In this document: positions 1-9,759 of the stretch, piece by piece | Layout of the letters: every line of letters starts with the position of its first letter | Position numbering within the stretch: the stretch's first letter is position 1 | Origin: Bryobacterales bacterium | GTDB taxonomy: Bacteria > Acidobacteriota > Terriglobia > Bryobacterales > Bryobacteraceae | DNA: 34,968 nucleotides | Reading direction: 5' to 3' | Assembly (NCBI GenBank): GCA_020847315.1 | Contig: JADLCF010000062.1 | Coordinates: forward strand, 1-34,968 | The notes under the pieces: generated by a model | What the model was told of the DNA's origin: nothing | What the model saw: only the letters and a program-made list of their open reading frames with translations | The model's database searches: none | Program-made: the position numbers and the translations under genes

Positions 1-72
1 AATGGAACGGCCGAGCGTTCCCAGTTGGGGAAGGCGCCGGATGGAAGCATCGCGAAGCTTCGCCGTCACCAT
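1..72 (-). CDS. 5' end of an unidentified gene (partial, runs off the left edge)
   Basis: An ATG on the minus strand at 72 is preceded by a good Shine-Dalgarno sequence (AGGAGA, 78-84 region, about 6 bases upstream). The frame stays open for 24 codons to the window edge, starting MVTAKLRDASIRRLPQ. The fragment is basic and too short to assign to a family. It diverges from the cation-efflux gene, so 73-228 probably holds promoters for both. The call rests only on start, ribosome site and open frame, and could be wrong. Confidence 0.45.
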   Translation of the reverse strand, partial: MVTAKLRDASIRRLPQLGTLGRSI

Positions 73-228
73 CGCAATTCTCCTAGCTACTAAAGCGCCA
101 TCCGGAGCGTTTCCCGCTCGGGGCGGTGCCTTCGCTTCGGCGGTTTCTCCGCCGCCCTGGCTGTGTTACGCTGCAAAATCGGCCTTGCCGGAAAAATAGC
201 TTTTCCGCAAGCCGCCCTCTTTCCCAGT

Positions 229-1161
229 ATGGCCAGCGGATCCAAGACTGTCATCTACGCCGCGATCGCGGCAAACCTCGGCATTGCCGCCGCGAAGTTC
301 GTCGCCGCCGCCTTCACGGGGAGTTCGGCGATGCTTTCCGAAGGAATCCATTCCGCCGTGGATTCCGGCAACGGCATTCTACTGCTCTACGGCGTCAACC
401 GGAGCAACCGTCCGGCGGACGACCACCATCCGTTCGGCTACGGCAAGGAACTCTATTTCTGGAGCCTTGTCGTCGCCATTCTGATTTTCGCCCTCGGGGG
501 CGGCATCTCCATTTACGAGGGCATAAAGCATCTCCAGCACCCGGAGCCGATCAGCAACCCGCTGGTGAATTACCTCGTGCTGGCGGTAGCCACCGTGTTC
601 GAGTGCGTCGCCCTGGTGCTGGCGCTCAAGGAACTGAATCAAATTCGCGGTGATATGAGTATCTGGCAAGCGGTGCGGGAGAGTAAAGACCCAACCGTAA
701 TCACCGTACTATTCGAAGACAGCGCCGCGCTGGCCGGGATCGTGGTGGCGTTCATCGGGGTCTTCCTCGGCTCCACGTTTGGATGGACCTGGGCGGACGG
801 CTCCGCTTCTATCCTGATCGGGGTGATTCTCACCGTGGTAGCAGGGTTTTTGGTGGTAGAGACCAAGGGCCTGCTGGTGGGGGAAGGCGCCAACCCGAAG
901 ATGCTGGCGAGCATCCGCGCGCTGATCGCGGCCGATGAAAACATCGTGGCGATGGATCGTCCGCTGACGATGTATTTCGGCCCGCATCACGCGCTGCTTG
1001 TGATGAACGTGGAGTTCAAGGCGGGCCTGACGCCTCAGCAGACGGAAGCAACGATCGACCGCATCGAATTGGGCATTCGCAGCGCGCATCCCGATATCAA
1101 GCAAATCTACATGGAATCCGATTCGCTGAAGAAGGCCGTGCAGGGCGATCCGCTGGGGTAA
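229..1161 (+). CDS. Cation diffusion facilitator (CDF) family transporter
   Basis: This 310-residue inner-membrane protein probably exports divalent metal ions (Zn, Fe, Mn or Co type) in exchange for protons. It has the family layout. The first membrane helices carry the metal-site pattern H41-x3-D45 (EGIHSAVDSGN), followed by the loop motif DHHPFGYG near residue 65-72. A later helix carries FEDSAAL, and a cytoplasmic C-terminal domain contains MYFGPHH and an alternating beta pattern. The start is placed at ATG 229 because CDF relatives of this subgroup start with MASGSK. An upstream GTG at 163 would add 22 residues of unlikely sequence. No strong ribosome site is seen. It ends 15 bases before the convergent manA gene. 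Metal specificity cannot be read from the sequence. Confidence 0.88.
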   Translation: MASGSKTVIYAAIAANLGIAAAKFVAAAFTGSSAMLSEGIHSAVDSGNGILLLYGVNRSNRPADDHHPFGYGKELYFWSLVVAILIFALGGGISIYEGIKHLQHPEPISNPLVNYLVLAVATVFECVALVLALKELNQIRGDMSIWQAVRESKDPTVITVLFEDSAALAGIVVAFIGVFLGSTFGWTWADGSASILIGVILTVVAGFLVVETKGLLVGEGANPKMLASIRALIAADENIVAMDRPLTMYFGPHHALLVMNVEFKAGLTPQQTEATIDRIELGIRSAHPDIKQIYMESDSLKKAVQGDPLG

Positions 1162-1176
1162 CGGGCCGACTCGCGC

Positions 1177-2289
1177 TCAAGGCGCGGGGACGCTCGCCTC
1201 AAATATCTCCACCTTCGACGGCCCCGCCTCAATGGAATACGCCTCGTCGCGCGCGAAGACCGCCTGGCCGCGATGCAGGGGGATGCCGCCGATGCGCGCC
1301 TCGCCCTCCGTGAGCAGGAGGATTACCGGCCCCAGAGCCACGCGGCGGCGCGCAGCCGATGGAGAGAGATGGATGCGGGTGAGTTCGAACTCCGTGGACG
1401 GGGTGCGATAGACACGGATGCCGCGGCCGGCAGATTCGCCCTTGAGGATGGGAGGCGCTTCAGCGGCATAGGAGATAGCGCGGAGCAATTCCCCGGTATC
1501 GACGTGCTTCGAGGTGAGCCCGGCGCGCAGGACGTTATCGGAATTGGCCATCAGCTCAACGGTGCTGCCTTCGAGATAGGCATGCAGGACTCCCGCCGGT
1601 TGATAGGTTCCCTCGCCGGGCTGGAGCACAACCAGATTGAGCAGATAGAGAAAGAACAATCCCCGGTCCTGGGCGGCGTCCGGAAAGATTTGGGCCGCGC
1701 GGAGCACCCAAAAGGCGGGATCTTTCCTGGAGGGGGCGCTTTCGCTCCGCAGCCGCGCGAGCAGGGGCCGCAGCATGCGGGCGGGCTCCGGCAGGGTGAG
1801 AATTCGGCGCACGAGCGCCTTCAGCGTCCTCGCGCTCCGCAGCGGGCGGAACTCCGGGACCCCTTCGAGAATGTTCACGATTTGCGGCCAAGGCCGGAAG
1901 CCGTTTAGCATCCAGAAGGGCGTGAGCGCGACGTGGACCTCCGGCTTATGATTCGCGTCCTTGTAATTGCGGGTGGGGGCGCTGATCGGGATGCCGGCTG
2001 CGTTTTCCGCCGCGAAGCCACGGCGCGCCAACGCCTGACTTGGATGCGCCTGGATGCTTAGCATCTCGCGGGCATCAAGCACCTTCAGCAGATAGGGCAG
2101 GTCCGGTGCGATTTCGATGAGGGGCACGCGCCCGCTCTCTCCGCGCGCAATGGCGGGGGCATTCGGATGGGAGCCCAGCCAGTATTCCGCATGCGGCTTG
2201 CGCGCCTTGCCCTTACGGCCCAAAAGCGCGGGGATGAACGCAAAGCCACCCCATTCGTAGTGCTGCACGCGGCCTTCCAGCAACAGCAT
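1177..2289 (-). CDS. manA: Mannose-6-phosphate isomerase, class I
   Basis: This 370-residue cytoplasmic zinc enzyme interconverts mannose-6-phosphate and fructose-6-phosphate, feeding GDP-mannose synthesis or mannose use. The cupin fold and type I PMI signatures are clear. HAEYWLGSHP lies near residues 33-42. The zinc ligands are seen as Q80 and H82 (SIQAHPS), E117 (NHKPE) and H236 (GVLHAYLEG). The catalytic arginine region is MANSDNVLRAGLTSKHVD, with R256. Length is usual for the family. A purine-rich GGGGAG lies just before ATG 2289. It is 63 bases downstream of the esterase gene on the same strand and may be co-transcribed. Neighbouring genes for surface polysaccharide work (GT4, GT39-like) fit a supply of activated mannose, but that link is inference. 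Confidence 0.93.
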   Translation of the reverse strand: MLLLEGRVQHYEWGGFAFIPALLGRKGKARKPHAEYWLGSHPNAPAIARGESGRVPLIEIAPDLPYLLKVLDAREMLSIQAHPSQALARRGFAAENAAGIPISAPTRNYKDANHKPEVHVALTPFWMLNGFRPWPQIVNILEGVPEFRPLRSARTLKALVRRILTLPEPARMLRPLLARLRSESAPSRKDPAFWVLRAAQIFPDAAQDRGLFFLYLLNLVVLQPGEGTYQPAGVLHAYLEGSTVELMANSDNVLRAGLTSKHVDTGELLRAISYAAEAPPILKGESAGRGIRVYRTPSTEFELTRIHLSPSAARRRVALGPVILLLTEGEARIGGIPLHRGQAVFARDEAYSIEAGPSKVEIFEASVPAP

Positions 2290-2352
2290 TCGCTCCCCAA
2301 CTCCCTTCCCTTTCGAACCGGCGCGCCATTGGCCGCGACGCGGCAGAATCTC

Positions 2353-3300
2353 CTAGAGCACCTTCCATACCCGGTTAAGAAACGCGGCCACGGCTTGCAT
2401 GGCGTCATCGGCGTCCGGCGTCATGGTGGAATAGCCGAAAAAGCCGTGGATCTGGCCTTCATAGTGCTTGCGCTGGACGATATTGCCGGCTTCTTCGAGG
2501 CGGTCTGCGTAGGCGAGGGCCTCATCGCGCAGGGGATCGTAACCGGCGGTGATCACCAAGGCGGGCGGCAGGTTCGCGACAAAGCCGGCGCGGAGCGGCG
2601 CTGCATACGGATGGCGGCGGTCTCCCTCCGGCCCGAGGTAGCGCGCCCAGAACCACTTCATCATGTCCCGGGTGAGGCCGTAGTTTTCCGCGTTCTCGCT
2701 GTAGCTGAGGAAGCCGGAATCCCAATGGTCCGTTACGGGGTAAATGAGGGCTTGGGCGCAGATGGGCGGTCCGTTGAGGTCGCGGGATTTGAGGCAGAGC
2801 ACCGTGCCGAGGTTTCCGCCCGCGCTATCGCCCGCCACCGCGATCCTGCGCCGGTCTCCACCAAGATGGGGTGCATTCTCCTTGAGCCAACGAAGCACCG
2901 CGTACGCATCGTCCACGGCGGCGGGGAACGGGTGCTCCGGCGCGAGGCGATACTCCACGAAGACAACAATCGATTGCGCGGCGTTCGTTAGGCGGCGGCA
3001 ATGGGTGTCGTACGTCGAGGCGTTGCCCAGCACCCACCCTCCGCCGTGCAGAAACAACGTCACCGGAATGCGCTCTACCTCGCGAAGCGGACGCGGCCAG
3101 TAGATCCGGATGGGGATCTCGCCCGCCGGACCGGGCACGGCACGGTCTTCCCAGCGGGCGACCGGTTGCGGCTCTCCGTTCAGCTTCGCGGTCTCGCTCG
3201 ATTGCGCGCGCGCCTCCTCCACCGTCAACTCGTCAAGCGGCACGGTTCTCCGCTTGGCGAGGTAGTCGAGGACGCGTAGAGCTTCTTTCGAAATAGACAT
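2353..3300 (-). CDS. Alpha/beta hydrolase, hormone-sensitive-lipase (family IV) esterase
   Basis: This 315-residue carboxylesterase-type enzyme has no signal peptide and is probably cytoplasmic. The oxyanion-hole motif HGGGW is at residues 85-89. The nucleophile elbow GDSAGG has Ser159. The acid is Asp255 in TAGYDPLRDE and the base is His285 in GQIHGFF. All four landmarks of bacterial HSL-like esterases are present with normal spacing, so the enzyme is expected to be active on short-chain acyl esters. The true substrate is unknown. It sits between manA and the beta-helix gene on the same strand, about 100 bases after the latter. No convincing ribosome site precedes ATG 3300. Confidence 0.9.
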   Translation of the reverse strand: MSISKEALRVLDYLAKRRTVPLDELTVEEARAQSSETAKLNGEPQPVARWEDRAVPGPAGEIPIRIYWPRPLREVERIPVTLFLHGGGWVLGNASTYDTHCRRLTNAAQSIVVFVEYRLAPEHPFPAAVDDAYAVLRWLKENAPHLGGDRRRIAVAGDSAGGNLGTVLCLKSRDLNGPPICAQALIYPVTDHWDSGFLSYSENAENYGLTRDMMKWFWARYLGPEGDRRHPYAAPLRAGFVANLPPALVITAGYDPLRDEALAYADRLEEAGNIVQRKHYEGQIHGFFGYSTMTPDADDAMQAVAAFLNRVWKVL

Positions 3301-3401
3301 GACAACACGGAAGTTCCGCCGCGGTTGAAGCGGGAGAGCACATAGCTAGTCTAACCATGGATTGCTCCCGTACGCGGGGAGTGCGAGCCGGATGTCGGTT
3401 T

Positions 3402-5102
3402 CTACGGCTCCGCGGGGGGCGGCCCATTCACGGTATGGCTCTCGCGGCCCACCGCCAACTCGCCGAACTTTCCGTTGCAGGCGTTCCCGTAGACGAAATT
3501 CGGACCCGCAACCGGACGATCGCCCGCGCCGATATTGTCCCCTTCCGTAATGCAACTGGCGTCCCAGGGGAAGTAGATGCGATTATCACGGACGATATTG
3601 TTCGAGGAACTATGCTGTGCCCGCGGCTCGCGTAGCGTGTTGGCAAGCACGATAGGCCCATTCACGATGCTGGAGTGGCGGATTTCGTTGCGCTCGACGA
3701 TGGATTCCCGGCTATCCATGAGGAGCATCGCGTAGCCGCCCAGGTTGAACAAGCGGTTCTCCGCAATGCGGACATGGCGCGTGGGGACGTTCGCCGAAGT
3801 GTTACTGAGATTGATGCCCTTGGTGAGATTGCCCGGCGCGTGGGCGCGATCGCCGCCGGTGTAAGGGCCGAACTCGGCCACGCGGTCAAGCACCATGTGG
3901 TAGGCATCCGCGCGGCCGGGAATGCGAATCTCATTGCGGAGCACTTCGCCTTCGGTGAAGCCGTCGAGGTCAATGGCCGTGCCGTTCACACTGAGGAGGG
4001 TGTTATCCCGGTAGACCGAATCGATCACGAGGCCCGTCGTGTCGATACCCACGGGCGAGATGTTATCGGCCATGCCTTCGCGGATTCCCGGATACCAGGC
4101 GGGGCGGGGCGAATCCCGGTCAGTCTCCGTGATGTAGCCGATCCGGTGCATCCAGTTCGCGGCCACGAGCGCGCGGCGCGTATTGCCGATCTGAACCGCA
4201 TCGAGGCCGATATCTTCGAAGCGGTTCCCACGCACGGTGATATCTTCGTTGAGCGTTTGAAAGCCATAACCGTGGCCCCAGATTGCATGCCCGTCGATGC
4301 GTTCGAAATCGCAATCTTCGATCAGCAGGCCGCGCAAGGCGAAGCGGGCGAAATCGAGATCCCGGCCGTCGTTCTGGTAGTGGATGCCACCCGTCCATGC
4401 ACCGTAGCGGAGGTCCGCCGGCTGTGCCGCGCCGGCTGCGACGCCGAACAGGTGCGGGCGGTTGTTGCGCAGCGTGCATTTGCGGATGGTGACGTCGCGG
4501 ATGTCTCCGTAGCGGGCGTCCACGAGAACCGCGTACCCGCCGGTGTATTCGATGGCGACCCCCTCCATGAGCACGCCGCTCGCGCCCCGGTGGACGGTGA
4601 TGGAGGTGTTCGCCAGAAGATCGGCGTGCATCGGGTCTCCATAAATCGGCGCACCGAAAACGGAGGGACCGCCCGCTGGATCGACGTAGGGAATGCGGCG
4701 TGGCTCGGTGATGCCGCCATCGAAACGGAAATGCCGCAGCGCCTGGCCGGCTCCACGGAGGTTGAGGACGCCTTCGCCCCCGGCCACCTGGGCTACACGA
4801 TAGAGCCGCGTTGCGGCGCCCACACCTTCCAGGGAGATTCCGGCGCGGTTGAACTGCAAAGGCTTATCGATGCCATAATCGCCCGCTTCGAGGCGCAGCG
4901 CCTCGCCGGGCGGTAAACGGTCAAGCGCGGCCTGGATGCAAGCCGACGCGTTCGGCGCCGGGGGGCAGACGCTTCGCGCGGCGGTTGCCGCGGGCCAGAG
5001 CATCCACAGAAGCAGGATCGATGCCGCCGGAAGACGAGGAAGCACCCAAGACACGCGGATCCCTTTGGGAAAGGTTACCTTGCGATGCATACGGATGTGC
5101 AT
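3402..5102 (-). CDS. Secreted right-handed parallel beta-helix protein (pectate-lyase-like fold)
   Basis: This protein has 566 residues. The N-terminus has basic residues, then a hydrophobic stretch (about residues 19-42, LPAASILLLWMLW followed by PAATAARS), so a Sec signal peptide is likely. The mature part opens like glycan-active beta-helix proteins (CPPAPNASACIQAALDRLPPGEALRLEAGDY). It then has many irregular repeats in which short beta strands alternate with N or D and I, L or V, such as GVAIEYTGGYAVLVDARYGDIRDVTIRKCTL type units, IVERNEIRHS and NNIVRDNRIYF. This is the NosD/pectate-lyase type coil. A polysaccharide lyase, epimerase or glycoside-binding role is plausible, but no catalytic site can be assigned. 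An alternative start four codons downstream would leave the signal peptide intact. Confidence 0.8.
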   Translation of the reverse strand: MHIRMHRKVTFPKGIRVSWVLPRLPAASILLLWMLWPAATAARSVCPPAPNASACIQAALDRLPPGEALRLEAGDYGIDKPLQFNRAGISLEGVGAATRLYRVAQVAGGEGVLNLRGAGQALRHFRFDGGITEPRRIPYVDPAGGPSVFGAPIYGDPMHADLLANTSITVHRGASGVLMEGVAIEYTGGYAVLVDARYGDIRDVTIRKCTLRNNRPHLFGVAAGAAQPADLRYGAWTGGIHYQNDGRDLDFARFALRGLLIEDCDFERIDGHAIWGHGYGFQTLNEDITVRGNRFEDIGLDAVQIGNTRRALVAANWMHRIGYITETDRDSPRPAWYPGIREGMADNISPVGIDTTGLVIDSVYRDNTLLSVNGTAIDLDGFTEGEVLRNEIRIPGRADAYHMVLDRVAEFGPYTGGDRAHAPGNLTKGINLSNTSANVPTRHVRIAENRLFNLGGYAMLLMDSRESIVERNEIRHSSIVNGPIVLANTLREPRAQHSSSNNIVRDNRIYFPWDASCITEGDNIGAGDRPVAGPNFVYGNACNGKFGELAVGRESHTVNGPPPAEP

Positions 5103-5153
5103 GGGTCGGACTCGCGTTCGCGGCTCCCGGCAACCCGGGAGAAATTCCGGCGT

Positions 5154-5921
5154 CTAGCGCAGCGCTTTCACGATCACGCGCTGGCGGCGCTCCAACTGCT
5201 CATACGCGCCGGGCGGTGGATCGAGGAAGGTCACATCCCGGAAGCCGGCCGCATGCAACAGAAAACGCAGCGCCTTGGGAGATGGGCAGGTAACCACCGG
5301 AGTGGAACCCGTTTCCTGGTTGCCCTGCGCATACTCGCCCGTCTCGTCGATCACGGCCAGGATGCCTTGGAAGGGCCGGGTCCATTCGCGGCTTCCCCAC
5401 TCGGCAACGCCTTCCACTTCCGCCACCACCTGCGTTTCGAGCAGCAGCATCTCCCCGGTGAGCGCGTGAAGGCGTCGCAGGACCCGCATGGGATTCTCAA
5501 GATGGTAAAGCAAGCCGAAACAGAGCGTGAGATCGAAAGCGCCAAGCGAGGCAGGGTTCAATTCCTCTACGTCGGCCTGCAAATAGCGAAGCGCGGAGAC
5601 GCGCTGCTGCTCGGCGACGAAGCGGGCGCGGCGCAGATTTTCTTCGCGGTAGTCGATGCCGAGCACGTCGGCTACGCCCATGCCGCGCAGCGCCAGCGCG
5701 TAGTAGCCTTCGTGGCAGCCAACGTCCACGGCCCGCACGCCGGAGAGCCTTGGCCCGAAGTGCTCTCGCAGCGCGGATTCCATCATCCGCCTGCGGGTCT
5801 CAAAGATGGCCTGGACTTCCAGCGGGATCTTCGATTCCGTGGAAATGCCGCCGGGCAAGGAGAAGGAATAAAACCACGGCCCGATTTCCGCGATCTTTTC
5901 TTGGAGTTCAGCAGTCGTCAT
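5154..5921 (-). CDS. Class I SAM methyltransferase, CmoB/DUF1698-like
   Basis: This 255-residue protein has a Rossmann-type methyltransferase core. Motif I is VRAVDVGCHEGYYALAL (about residues 62-78), followed by an acidic motif II (VLGIDYREENLRRAR) and motif IV (FDLTLCFGLLYHLENP). The N-terminal part (GPWFYSFSLPGGI, then TESKIPLEVQ) and the FGLLYHL segment resemble the CmoB / DUF1698 group that modifies tRNA wobble uridine. Members in other phyla often act on small molecules or sugars instead, so the substrate is open. There is no signal peptide. It lies 51 bases from the beta-helix gene's start and 139 bases from the end of the glycosyltransferase gene, all on the minus strand. Confidence 0.8.
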   Translation of the reverse strand: MTTAELQEKIAEIGPWFYSFSLPGGISTESKIPLEVQAIFETRRRMMESALREHFGPRLSGVRAVDVGCHEGYYALALRGMGVADVLGIDYREENLRRARFVAEQQRVSALRYLQADVEELNPASLGAFDLTLCFGLLYHLENPMRVLRRLHALTGEMLLLETQVVAEVEGVAEWGSREWTRPFQGILAVIDETGEYAQGNQETGSTPVVTCPSPKALRFLLHAAGFRDVTFLDPPPGAYEQLERRQRVIVKALR

Positions 5922-6060
5922 GGAGAAGACGGGCCGCCTTCTAAGCGGCTACCTTCCTATAGTTTCGCGCATGCGAGGGATCCGCGGGATTCGCGCGCCA
6001 AGGTGAAGGGAACCGTGCGATGCCCCGAGTGGGGAAGAATCGCCAAGCATTTCGAGACGA

Positions 6061-7248
6061 TCAACGATTCCGATAGATTTGGGCCAGGAGTTTCACATTC
6101 CGGGCACAATTGAACTCAGAGTTTTCCAGTTCCGCGAGCGCCAGCCGACGGTTCTCCGCACTGCCGAGTTTCGCTTGCTCGAGGGCCGCATCCGCCCACG
6201 CCCGCGGCCCCGCATCAGCGGAGACCTGCCTCACAAGGCGAGCCGTCACGATCGCCTCCGTGGTGACGCCATCACCGATCACGGTGGGGACCCCAGCGGC
6301 CTGGGCCTCAATCACCGCGATGGGCAGCGCCTCGTTGCCTCGCGGCGGCGGGGGCGAGGGGAACAGGAAGACATCGATCACACCACGCAGCACATCCGCG
6401 ATGTCAGTCCGGGTCCCGGCGAGCTTCAACTGATCGCTGATGCCCAAAGCGCGCGCCTTCTCTTCGAGCACCGTTCGCAACGGCCCCTCGCCGATCATCA
6501 CCAGATACGTTTTCGGATTCGTGGCCAGCGCCGATGCAAGCACATCGACGAGGAACTCCGAATTCTTCTCCGCGCAGAGCCGCCCGATACTACCGAAGAC
6601 CAGAGAGTCTTCGGGGATACCGAACGCGGTCCGATTGACGTTGGCGGGGACCGGCGTCTCGAAAGGTTCGAGGTTGATGCCGCACCGCATCACGCGCCAG
6701 CGGGAGTCCTTGCGCCAGGACTTGCCCAGCAGATCCTCCGTGGATGCGATTGACGGACCCATCCCCGCGGTCGCGAAGAGGCGAATCAACGTTCTCGCCA
6801 AGCCGATATACAGCCGGCGCGGCAGAGGTCTGGAATCATTGGCGACGACGTTATGGGAATGGACCACCCGCGCGGGCACGCCCGAAAGCCACGCGCCCAG
6901 TACGACGAATCCACTGTAGGCATGAAGATGGCTATGAACCGCGTCAAACGGCCCGAAATCGCGCAGGATCCCGCGGAGATTCATCAGGAAGCGCAGCGGG
7001 TTAGCTGATCCGGCGCAATGGTGTACCGGGATCCCCAACTCGCGCGCGCGCCGGTCAAAGAGCCCGTCGCCGGAATGGACGACGGCGATATCCATGGAAA
7101 CGTTCTCCGCCTTGCCGGCGGGGCACAGGTCAGTCAACCAGCGCTCCACGCCTCCGGAACGGAGCATGGCGGCCACTTGCAGAACGCGCAGGGGATTTCC
7201 TGGTGGATCTTGGGACGTGGGAATTGCGCTGGAGGGCATCATGAGCAT
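6061..7248 (-). CDS. Glycosyltransferase family 4 (EpsF-like)
   Basis: This 395-residue GT-B glycosyltransferase probably adds a sugar to a lipid-linked or exopolysaccharide intermediate at the inner face of the membrane. The N-terminal acceptor domain opens with LRVLQVAAMLRSGGVERWLTDL, a typical GT4 glycine-rich start. The donor domain starts near VFGSIGRLCAEKNSEFLVD. It contains the E-x7-E donor motif as EALPIAVIEAQAAGVP preceded by a proline run (FPSPPPPRGN). Start choice is uncertain among the Met codons in MLMMP; 7248 is the most upstream. The Pro-rich loop before the E-x7-E motif is slightly unusual. Donor and acceptor sugars cannot be told. Confidence 0.87.
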   Translation of the reverse strand: MLMMPSSAIPTSQDPPGNPLRVLQVAAMLRSGGVERWLTDLCPAGKAENVSMDIAVVHSGDGLFDRRARELGIPVHHCAGSANPLRFLMNLRGILRDFGPFDAVHSHLHAYSGFVVLGAWLSGVPARVVHSHNVVANDSRPLPRRLYIGLARTLIRLFATAGMGPSIASTEDLLGKSWRKDSRWRVMRCGINLEPFETPVPANVNRTAFGIPEDSLVFGSIGRLCAEKNSEFLVDVLASALATNPKTYLVMIGEGPLRTVLEEKARALGISDQLKLAGTRTDIADVLRGVIDVFLFPSPPPPRGNEALPIAVIEAQAAGVPTVIGDGVTTEAIVTARLVRQVSADAGPRAWADAALEQAKLGSAENRRLALAELENSEFNCARNVKLLAQIYRNR

Positions 7249-7499
7249 AAGCTCGAACTACCTTAGGATACTATGGCCAGATTGAGGCCATTTGTGAACG
7301 GGAACGGAAGGCGCCACAGCCGCATCGCCCTCGCGAAGCGGTGGGGGAAAGCGAAGGGCGCGAGGTTTCGGAACCGCGTTTCGCGGCGGGAGAGAAGCAC
7401 ACTTGTGCCCTGGACGGCAAGTGCGTTACGACTATGTTAGGATCGCAACCAGGAAATCTGACAAAAACATCCGAATTCGCATAAGGGAGTTTGCAATCT

Positions 7500-9596
7500 G
7501 TGAAAGTCTACGATAGCCAGCACATCCGCAATGTAGCCTTACTCGGCCACTCAAACAGTGGAACGACGACCCTCACGGCGGGAATTTTGTAGGGGACGGG
7601 CGTCACGAGCCGGCTCACGCGGGTAGAAGAGGGGAATACCCTCACCGATTACGACGAGGAGGAGATCCAGAGGAAGATCTCAATCTCGACCGGTCTTGCC
7701 GCCGTCGAGTACAACAACCACAAGTTCAATCTGCTCGATACTCCGGGCTTTCCGCTTTTCAACGCCGACGCCAAGAGCGCGATGGCGGCGGCGGATTGCG
7801 CGCTGCTGGTGGTGGACGGCGTCGACGGGGTGCAATCGCAGACCGAGAAGTTCATGGGCTACGCCGGAGAGTTCGACCTGCCCACGGCCATCCTGGTGAA
7901 CAAGCTCGACAAGGAGCGCGCCGGTTTCGACGAGCGGCTCGAGCAGCTTCATGAAGTGTTCGGGCGGGAAGCGGTAGCGGTGCAGATGCCGATTGGAAGC
8001 GAGAAGGATTTCCGCGGCGTGATCGACCTCATCTGCATGAGGGCATACCTCTTTGAGCCGAACGGCAAGGGCATTGGCAAGATGGCCGAGATTCCGGCGG
8101 AGCTTCTGGCGCGCGCGGAGGAGTTGCACGAAGGCATCGTGGAGATGGTGGCCGAAGGCGACGAAGAACTAATGGAAGAGTTCTTCGCGGCGGGCACGGT
8201 TTGCGCGGAGAACCTGACGACGGGGCTGCGGGAAGCGGTCCACGCACGCAGGCTGTTCCCCGTGCTGTGCGGCTCCGCCTATCAGAACATCGGCACGAGC
8301 GAAGTGCTGAGTATCCTGGGGGAATACATGCCGTCGCCGGCGCAGCGGCCCGCGCGCAAGCTCACGATTCAGGGCGCGGAAAGCGAGCGCCCCATGAGCG
8401 ACAATCAACCGCCCGCGGTATTCGTGTTCAAGACGCTCGCCGATGTGTTCGCCGGCCGAATTTCCTGCTTCAAGGTGATGAGCGGGGTTGTCAGGAACGA
8501 CCAGCACCTGTTCAACCAGGAGACCTCCGCCGACGAGCGGTTCAGCCACCTGAGTTCGCTCACCGGCAAGACGCTCAGCGAGGTGCCGGAGCTGCACGCG
8601 GGAGATATTGGCGCTGTTTCCAAGCTGAAAGACACCCTCACGGGCCACACCCTCAGCGAGAAGAACGCGGGGGTGATCTACCCCGCGGTGAAGCTGCCCG
8701 AACCGCAGATCGCCTTCGCGATCGAAGCCGTATCGCGGCAGGATGAAGACCGGATGGGCAACGCCATCGCGCGCATTCTTGAAGAAGATCCCTGCCTGCG
8801 CTTCTACCGCGATCCGCACACGCAACAGTTTTTGCTGGCGGGTTCCGGCCAACAGCACGTGGAGATCGTGGTGAGCAAACTCGCGCGCCGCTACGGGGTG
8901 AACCTCAACCTGAAGGAACCGCAAGTGCCGTACCGGGAGACCATACGGGGCTTCGCCGACGTGCAGGGGCGGCACAAGAAGCAAACCGGCGGACACGGCC
9001 AGTTCGGCGATTGCAAGATCAAGATGGAGCCGCTCGAGCGGGGCAAGGAATTCGAGTTCGTGAATGCGATTTTCGGCGGCTCTATTCCAAAGACCTACAT
9101 CCCGGCCGTGGAAAAGGGCGTGCTTGAAGCGGCTTCCCTGGGGTACCTGGCCGGCTTCCCGGTGGTGGATTTCAAGGTGACTCTCTACGACGGCAGCTAT
9201 CATGACGTCGATTCGTCGGAAATGGCGTTCAAGCTGGCGGGGAGGAAGGCGTTCAAGGCGGCGATGGCCACCGCGAAACCGGCTCTCCTTGAACCGATCA
9301 TGGCCGTGCGGATCGATGCGCCACAGGAATACGCAGGCGACATCATGGGCGATCTGAACAGCCGCCGGGGCCGCGTGGCGGGGATGGACATCAAGGGCAA
9401 TACGCAGACGATCAACGCCTCCGTGCCAATGTCGGAGATGCTGAGCTACCAGAACGCGCTCACCTCCATCACGCAGGGCCGCGCGACCTTCACGATGGAG
9501 TTCGATCACTACGACTTCATGCCTCAAATCGAGGCCGAAAAGGTCATCGCCAAGGCGAAGGCCGCCCGAACCGGAACGGAGGAAGAAGAGGAGTAG
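7500..9596 (+). pseudogene. EF-G2-like elongation factor G homologue with in-frame TAG and damaged P-loop
   Basis: The intact frame would give about 698 residues, the size of elongation factor G. GTG 7500 starts MKVYDSQHIRNVALLGHSNSG, with a purine-rich AGGGAG upstream. Two lesions follow close together. The P-loop reads GHSNSGTTT where GHxxxGKT is expected, so the nucleotide-binding lysine codon (7563-7565) is ACG. Codon 31 (7590-7592) is TAG where relatives have an aromatic residue. The frame downstream is perfect: DTPGF (this EF-G2 group lacks the His of canonical DTPGH), NKLDKE as the G4 motif, then domains II to V to 9596. The longest undisturbed product would start at ATG 7782 and lack most of the G domain. 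It could be a recent pseudogene, a sequence error, or a read-through gene. The ribosomal translocase itself must be encoded elsewhere. Confidence 0.8.
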
Positions 9597-9623
9597 AGGG
9601 AAGACTCCCGAAGCGCAATTCAG

Positions 9624-9659
9624 AACCCGGCCGGCGTCTCTCGCCGCGCCGGGTTTTTT
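9624..9659 (+). terminator. Rho-independent terminator after the EF-G2-like gene
   Basis: AACCCGGC at 9624-9631 pairs with GCCGGGTT at 9648-9655. The inner GGCG (9633-9636) pairs with CGCC (9642-9645) around a TCTCT loop. A run of six T follows at 9654-9659. The stem is strong and GC-rich with a proper U tract, 28 bases after the stop codon. Confidence 0.88.
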
Positions 9660-9759
9660 CATTGAGAATCCGGGGTCTTTAAGTCCTATTTATGTGTCCC
9701 ATAGGCTTTTTTTATCGTAAAATAAAGATATTAAGAGCTTGCAGACGAAGGAGGCCGTC

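Noticed and set aside
3675-4916. Plus-strand open frame opposite the beta-helix gene
   Set aside because: The minus strand has the signal peptide and beta-helix repeats; the plus frame has none.
7264-7280. GG-N10-GC spacing before the EF-G2-like gene as a sigma-54 promoter
   Set aside because: Only the invariant dinucleotides match; the -12 box reads AGGCC, which is far from TTGCA. Such spacing is common by chance in GC-rich DNA.
8169-9662. Long minus-strand open frame opposite the EF-G2-like gene
   Set aside because: It is antisense to a well-recognised coding frame, has no ribosome site, and would cross the terminator at 9624-9659.
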